Assembly (NCBI GenBank): GCA_903840825.1
Contig: CAIMHL010000217.1
Coordinates: 1-9,767, forward strand
Length of the DNA: 9,767 bases
Direction of reading: 5' to 3'
Origin: an uncultured beta proteobacterium
Lineage (GTDB): Bacteria > Pseudomonadota > Gammaproteobacteria > Burkholderiales > Burkholderiaceae_C
The translations under genes and the position numbers were made by a program. The stretch's first letter is position 1. Every line of letters begins with the position of its first letter. Below are positions 6,402-9,767 of the stretch, in pieces. Under the pieces are notes generated by a model that ran no database searches, was not told the DNA's origin, and saw only the letters and a list, made by a program, of their open reading frames with translations.

Positions 6402-6878
6402 ATGAAAATCGAAAAAAACACCGCTGTCACCCTGCGCTACAAAGTCTCGGATGCTGCAGGCAAAACCCTGGACGAAAGCACCGACCCGATGGTTTACCTG
6501 CACGGGGGCTATGACAATATTTTCCCGAAGGTGGAAGCCGCCCTCGAAGGTCAGACTGTCGGTTTCAAAGCCACGCTCGATCTGACCCCTGAAGATTCCT
6601 TTGGCCTGCGTGACGAGAGCTTGGTGCAAAGCATTCCCAAAGCCGAGTTCCCCCCGGGCGTCAAGGTGGGCGGGCAACTGCAAACGCAAGGTGCCGATGG
6701 CCACGCTCAAGTGTTTACCGTCATGAAAATCAAGGGCGACACCGTCATGCTCGACGGTAACCACCCCTTTGCGGGCAAAGCCTTGCGCTTTAGCCTGACC
6801 GTGACCGATGTGCGTGCCGCCTCAGAAGAAGAAGTGGCCCACCGCCATGTGCACGGCGAGCACGGCCACCACCACTAG
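6402..6878 (+). CDS. slyD: FKBP-type peptidyl-prolyl isomerase, SlyD-like
   Basis: It catalyses cis-trans isomerisation of prolyl bonds and acts as a cytoplasmic folding helper; His-rich SlyD proteins also bind nickel or zinc. The 158-residue protein has the split FKBP fold (residues 1-67 and about 126-140), including VYLHGGYDNIFPKVEAALEG (31-50) and PEDSFG (63-68). Between these lies the insert-in-flap chaperone domain, ending in DGNHPFAGKAL (118-128). The tail HRHVHGEHGHHH (147-158) has seven His in twelve residues. It is shorter than E. coli SlyD (196 residues), whose tail is longer. ATG 6402 fits the family start MKIEKNTAV but has no ribosome binding site. The absence of a signal peptide argues against FkpA; the His tail favours SlyD over FkpB/SlpA. 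Confidence 0.85.
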   Translation: MKIEKNTAVTLRYKVSDAAGKTLDESTDPMVYLHGGYDNIFPKVEAALEGQTVGFKATLDLTPEDSFGLRDESLVQSIPKAEFPPGVKVGGQLQTQGADGHAQVFTVMKIKGDTVMLDGNHPFAGKALRFSLTVTDVRAASEEEVAHRHVHGEHGHHH

Positions 6879-7768
6879 GCTGTATTTAACAATCGCGTCC
6901 GTAGGCGCGGCCAAAGCAAATTAACAGCCAGACCGGCCATGACCAAAGCGGCTGCGATCAGCTTCCAGGCGGGCAGCGGCTCAGCCAATAAAAAGGCCGA
7001 GGCGCTCATGCCAAAGACCGGCACCAGCAGGGCCATCGGGGTGATGGTGGCGGCTGGGTGACGCGCCAGCAACCAGCCCCAGGCCGCGTAGCCAAACAAG
7101 GTGTTGCCCCAAGATTGCCACGCCACTGCAGCCCAAGTGGCGGCGTCTGCTTCACGTACGGCAGCCAACCCAACGTCAAACCCTTCAAAGATCATGGACA
7201 AGGCGAACAGCGGCGGCACCGTGAAAACGCTTGACCACACCACATAAGACAGCATGTGCGAGGGCTGGTCACGCTTGGCCACCATATTGGCACTGGCCCA
7301 GGAGAACGCAGCGACCAGAATCAGCGCCAAGCCCAGCAGGGTGGTGCTGCCGTCGGTGTGCATCACGATGGTGGCGATGCCTGAGGTGGCCAGCAGCAAG
7401 GCCACCCACTGAAAAGCGTGTACTTTTTCACCAGCCAGGCGCATGGAGAGGCCGATGGTGAAGAACACCTGAATTTGAATCACCAGGGAAGCGATGCCGG
7501 GAGAAATATGGCCGTTCATGGCGACGTAAAGCAGACCGAATTGCCCCACGCCCAACAGGCAGCCATACAAGGCCAACGGTTTCCATTTGACAGTTGAGCG
7601 CGGTAAAAAAAAGACCGCAGGCACAAAGGCGAGCGTGAAGCGCAGGGCGGCAAACAGCAGCGGTGGCAAGTGGCCCAGCGCCAGCTTGATCACTACAAAG
7701 TTGGTGCCCCAGACGAAGACGACGGCTATGGCAAGCAGGAAATGGCGCAGAGGCAGGGATTTGGGCAT
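6875..7768 (-). CDS. eamA: EamA family metabolite exporter (O-acetylserine/cysteine exporter-like)
   Basis: This is an inner-membrane drug/metabolite transporter of 297 residues, built from two EamA repeats of about five membrane helices each (roughly 8-137 and 144-290). Repeat 1 has VWGTNFVVIKLALGHLPPLL (19-38), LRF, and GIASLVIQIQVFFTI (91-105). Repeat 2 has AAFSWASANMVAKR (153-166), NTLFGYAAWGWLLARHPAA (222-240) and ITPMALLVPVFGM (242-254). These segments resemble E. coli EamA (YdeD), which exports O-acetylserine and cysteine, so that substrate is possible but inferred. ATG 7768 is used; a TTG nine codons earlier would add a polar stretch not seen in the family. The ribosome binding site is poor. 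Its stop overlaps that of slyD within the sequence CTAG. Confidence 0.88.
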   Translation of the reverse strand: MPKSLPLRHFLLAIAVVFVWGTNFVVIKLALGHLPPLLFAALRFTLAFVPAVFFLPRSTVKWKPLALYGCLLGVGQFGLLYVAMNGHISPGIASLVIQIQVFFTIGLSMRLAGEKVHAFQWVALLLATSGIATIVMHTDGSTTLLGLALILVAAFSWASANMVAKRDQPSHMLSYVVWSSVFTVPPLFALSMIFEGFDVGLAAVREADAATWAAVAWQSWGNTLFGYAAWGWLLARHPAATITPMALLVPVFGMSASAFLLAEPLPAWKLIAAALVMAGLAVNLLWPRLRTRLLNTA

Positions 7769-7812
7769 GCGCTGATTGTGGCAGTCCGCCTGCAAGGCTC
7801 GAAGTCAGGGTG

Positions 7813-7828
7813 TCAGTCGGGCGACTGA
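7813..7828 (-). other. Small hairpin after prmC
   Basis: TCAGTC (7813-7818) pairs with GACTGA (7823-7828) around GGGC, about 18 bases after the prmC stop on the - strand and upstream of eamA. There is no T run, so it is not a standard intrinsic terminator. It may be incidental or a weak 3'-end structure. The rest of the 77-base gap shows nothing I can name. Confidence 0.3.
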
Positions 7829-7845
7829 GCCACTGGGCCGAGTTT

Positions 7846-8670
7846 TTAGCGCCAGCGTCCGCCGCTGCAGCGCTCAATACCGCTTAAATCTCGCCGGGAT
7901 TGAACCTCGGTAAATCCGGATTCTGCCAACAAGGCACGCACCAAGCTGGCTTGGTCGTAGCCATGCTCCAGCAGCAGCCAGCCGCCGGGCAGCAAATGCG
8001 CTGGCGCCGTCTGGACGATTTGGCGCAGGTCGTCCAAGCCGTCAGCGCCACTGGCCAGCGCCTGCAAAGGCTCGTGTGTGAGGGCGGCGAGGTGTTCGTC
8101 TTGCGCGGCAATATAGGGCGGGTTGGAGACGATGGCGCTAAAGCGTCCTTCTACGCGGCTCAGCCACGCGCTTTGTTGAAACTTTACGTCTAGTTGCAGG
8201 CGCTCTGCGTTGGTGCGCGCCACGGTGAGCGCGTCTTCGCTGAAATCCAGCGCGCTCACACGCAAGTTGGGTAGGGTGGCTTTGAGGGCTAAGGCGATGG
8301 CCCCGCTGCCAGTGCCCAGGTCGATCACGGATGCGTCAGTCAGCGGCTTCAGAACGTCAAGCGCCCAATCCACCAGCGTTTCCGTGTCAGGGCGCGGCAC
8401 CAGCACGCGCTTGTCCACGCACAGGTCAAGACCATAAAACTCTTTGTGACCGGTTAGGTAGGCGACAGGCTCGCCTTGCAAACGACGCTTGACCAAGGCA
8501 TCAAGACCTTGCAGAGCCTGCGGGCTCATGTCATCGGTGTCATGCGCGAGCAACCACGCGCGGTGGTGGGCGGGCTGGTTCAGTACGTGCAGCAAGAGCA
8601 GCTGTGCGTCCAGCCGATCCAGCCCTTGCGCCTGCAATTGGGCAAGTGTTTGGGCGATGTTCGGTGGCAT
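7846..8670 (-). CDS. prmC: Peptide chain release factor N5-glutamine methyltransferase
   Basis: It transfers a methyl group from SAM to the Gln of the GGQ motif in RF1 and RF2, which speeds peptide release. The 274-residue protein (E. coli 277) has a helical N-terminal substrate domain (1-65), then GEPVAYLTGHKEFYGL (66-81) and PRPDTE (92-97). The Rossmann SAM domain follows: VIDLGTGSGAIALAL at 115-129 and the catalytic NPPY at 183-186. RDLSGIER at 260-267 is the usual C-terminal signature. ATG 8670 lies 5 bases past the prfA stop. An in-frame GTG (8673) and a TTG (8679, overlapping the prfA stop as TTGA) are possible alternatives adding 1-3 residues. Close packing with prfA indicates an operon and translational coupling with its own substrate's gene. 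Confidence 0.96.
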   Translation of the reverse strand: MPPNIAQTLAQLQAQGLDRLDAQLLLLHVLNQPAHHRAWLLAHDTDDMSPQALQGLDALVKRRLQGEPVAYLTGHKEFYGLDLCVDKRVLVPRPDTETLVDWALDVLKPLTDASVIDLGTGSGAIALALKATLPNLRVSALDFSEDALTVARTNAERLQLDVKFQQSAWLSRVEGRFSAIVSNPPYIAAQDEHLAALTHEPLQALASGADGLDDLRQIVQTAPAHLLPGGWLLLEHGYDQASLVRALLAESGFTEVQSRRDLSGIERCSGGRWR

Positions 8671-8675
8671 CACGG

Positions 8676-9767
8676 TCAAGCGCCTGCGCCTACTTCTAGG
8701 GCGGCCAGTTGCTCGGCGGCCTCATAGGCTTGCAGGGCTTGCACCACGTCATCCAGGTCGCCCTCCATGATGTAGAGCAGTTTGTACAGCGTGAGGTTGA
8801 TGCGGTGGTCGGTCAGGCGGCCTTGGGGGAAGTTGTAGGTTCGGATGCGGTCGCTGCGGTCGCCGGTGCCAATCAGGCCCTTGCGCTCGGCGGCGTCTTT
8901 GGCCGCGCGTTCGCTGCGGTCTTTTTCGTGGATGCGGGCTGTCAGCACTTTGAGAGCCTGCGCCTTGTTGCTGTGCTGGCTGCGGCCCTCTTGGCATTCG
9001 GCCACGATGCCGGTGGGAATGTGGGTGATACGCACCGCAGAGTCGGTTTTGTTGATGTGCTGACCACCCGCGCCGCTGGCCCGGTAGGTGTCAATACGCA
9101 AATCCGAGGGGTTGATTTGAATCGCGACCGCCTCGTCCGCCTCGGCCAACACCGCCACCGTGCAGGCGCTGGTGTGGATGCGCCCCTGCGTTTCGGTGGT
9201 GGGCACGCGCTGCACGCGGTGGCCGCCAGACTCAAATTTGAGGGCGCCATAAACATCTTGGCCTTCAATCTGGATGACGACCTCTTTGTAACCACCCAGC
9301 TCGCTGGCGGATTCACTAATGATCTCGGCCTTCCAGCCCCGGCGCTCGCAGTAGCGGGTGTACATGCGCAGCAGGTCGGCGGCAAACAGGGCCGACTCGT
9401 CGCCGCCCGTGCCAGCACGGATTTCCATGAAGGCGTTGCGGGCGTCGTCCGGGTCTTTGGGCAGCAGCATGCGCTGCAACTCGCCTTCGAGCTGCGCGAG
9501 TTCTTCCTGTGCACCGTCAATTTCTTCTTGTGCCATCTCGGTCATGTCGTCGTCACCCGCCGAGCTTTTGAGCAGCTCTTGCGCCCCGCCCAAGTCGGCC
9601 TCGCGTTGCAAGTAGCGCGACCAGCGGGTGGTGACTGCTGAGACGTCGGTGTGTTCGCGAGACAGGAGCAAAAACTGCTTCATGTCTTTCATGATGTCTT
9701 CACGCGAAAGCAAAAATTCAAGCTCTCCCAGACGGTCAGCGTAGCGGGCAAGTTGTTGGCGAAGGAA
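8676..9767 (-). CDS. prfA: Peptide chain release factor 1 (N-terminus cut by window edge)
   Basis: RF1 recognises UAA and UAG in the ribosomal A site and triggers peptide release. The frame is open to the right edge, giving 363 visible residues beginning FLRQQLARYADRLGELEF. The family usually has about 360 residues and starts a few residues earlier, so only about 2-4 codons are missing; the TTG at 9713 is not the start. GGQ is at visible residues 234-236 within RASGAGGQHINKTDS, and the RF1 tripeptide region RVPTTETQGRIHTS covers 188-200. The tripeptide reads PTT, where PAT or PVT is usual. RTYNFPQGRLTDHRI (309-323) and the coiled-coil region around 75-103 also fit RF1. The gene overlaps or abuts prmC, which modifies its GGQ. 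hemA is the usual upstream neighbour but lies outside the window. Confidence 0.97.
   Translation of the reverse strand, partial: FLRQQLARYADRLGELEFLLSREDIMKDMKQFLLLSREHTDVSAVTTRWSRYLQREADLGGAQELLKSSAGDDDMTEMAQEEIDGAQEELAQLEGELQRMLLPKDPDDARNAFMEIRAGTGGDESALFAADLLRMYTRYCERRGWKAEIISESASELGGYKEVVIQIEGQDVYGALKFESGGHRVQRVPTTETQGRIHTSACTVAVLAEADEAVAIQINPSDLRIDTYRASGAGGQHINKTDSAVRITHIPTGIVAECQEGRSQHSNKAQALKVLTARIHEKDRSERAAKDAAERKGLIGTGDRSDRIRTYNFPQGRLTDHRINLTLYKLLYIMEGDLDDVVQALQAYEAAEQLAALEVGAGA

Noticed and set aside
7769..7795. TTG start nine codons upstream for eamA
   Set aside because: It adds a polar segment with Cys and His unlike the family; the ATG at 7768 gives the expected short N-terminus before helix 1.
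7428..7877. 149-codon - strand frame overlapping eamA and the end of prmC
   Set aside because: It is out of frame with both genes and has no recognisable content; the EamA and PrmC frames explain the region.
8709..9641. 310-codon + strand open frame opposite prfA
   Set aside because: It is a shadow of a GC-rich gene. The - strand product is an unmistakable RF1, while the + strand translation is Ala/Gly/Val/His-rich with no recognisable domain.
9711..9713. TTG at 9713 as the prfA start
   Set aside because: The frame stays open to the right edge and the extra 18 codons read like the normal RF1 N-terminus, so the true start is outside the window.
1..9767. Search for tRNA/rRNA genes, CRISPR arrays, insertion sequences, phage genes, riboswitches or a new defence system
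   Set aside because: No cloverleaf, direct-repeat array, transposase, integrase or accessory cluster was seen; all long frames on the coding strands are accounted for by known housekeeping families.

Overview
This window looks like the chromosome of a betaproteobacterium of the order Burkholderiales, most probably the family Comamonadaceae (Rhodoferax, Polaromonas or Acidovorax relatives). The evidence is the gene order rplU-rpmA-obgE-proB-rppH-proS, protein sequences that resemble that family, and two copies of an AT-rich intergenic element of a type I recall from these genomes. It is a dense housekeeping region. There are no phage or transposon genes, tRNA or rRNA genes, CRISPR arrays or restriction/toxin modules, and I found no new multi-gene system.

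Layout. Bases 1-300 hold the last codons of rplU and all of rpmA (ribosomal proteins L21 and L27), closed by an intrinsic terminator. Next on the + strand come obgE (ribosome-assembly GTPase) and proB (glutamate 5-kinase), separated only by a 51-base repeat copy that also carries the proB ribosome binding site. A symmetrical, bidirectional terminator separates proB from rppH (RNA 5' pyrophosphohydrolase), which runs on the - strand. rppH diverges from proS (prolyl-tRNA synthetase) across a 92-base gap containing a recognisable - strand promoter. proS is followed after 22 bases by an exported lytic transglycosylase with a TTG start.

The right half is mostly - strand. grxD (CGFS monothiol glutaredoxin) converges on the transglycosylase. 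A 252-base gap, the longest non-coding stretch here, carries the second repeat copy. Then come slyD (+ strand, FKBP prolyl isomerase with a His-rich tail), eamA (- strand, drug/metabolite exporter resembling the O-acetylserine/cysteine exporter), prmC (release-factor methyltransferase) and prfA (release factor 1). prfA runs off the right edge and lacks only its first few codons.

How the genes relate. Much of the window serves translation: L21/L27, ObgE for 50S assembly, ProS for charging tRNA-Pro, and RF1 with the enzyme that methylates its GGQ glutamine. ProB begins proline synthesis and ProS uses proline. In many Burkholderiales prfA-prmC is followed directly by grxD; here eamA and slyD lie between.

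Points worth a second look are the repeat pair and its role as the proB leader, a perfect 9-base inverted repeat before obgE, a PTT tripeptide in RF1 where PAT/PVT is usual, the unusual translation starts of slyD and the transglycosylase, and the CTAG in which slyD and eamA share overlapping stop codons.
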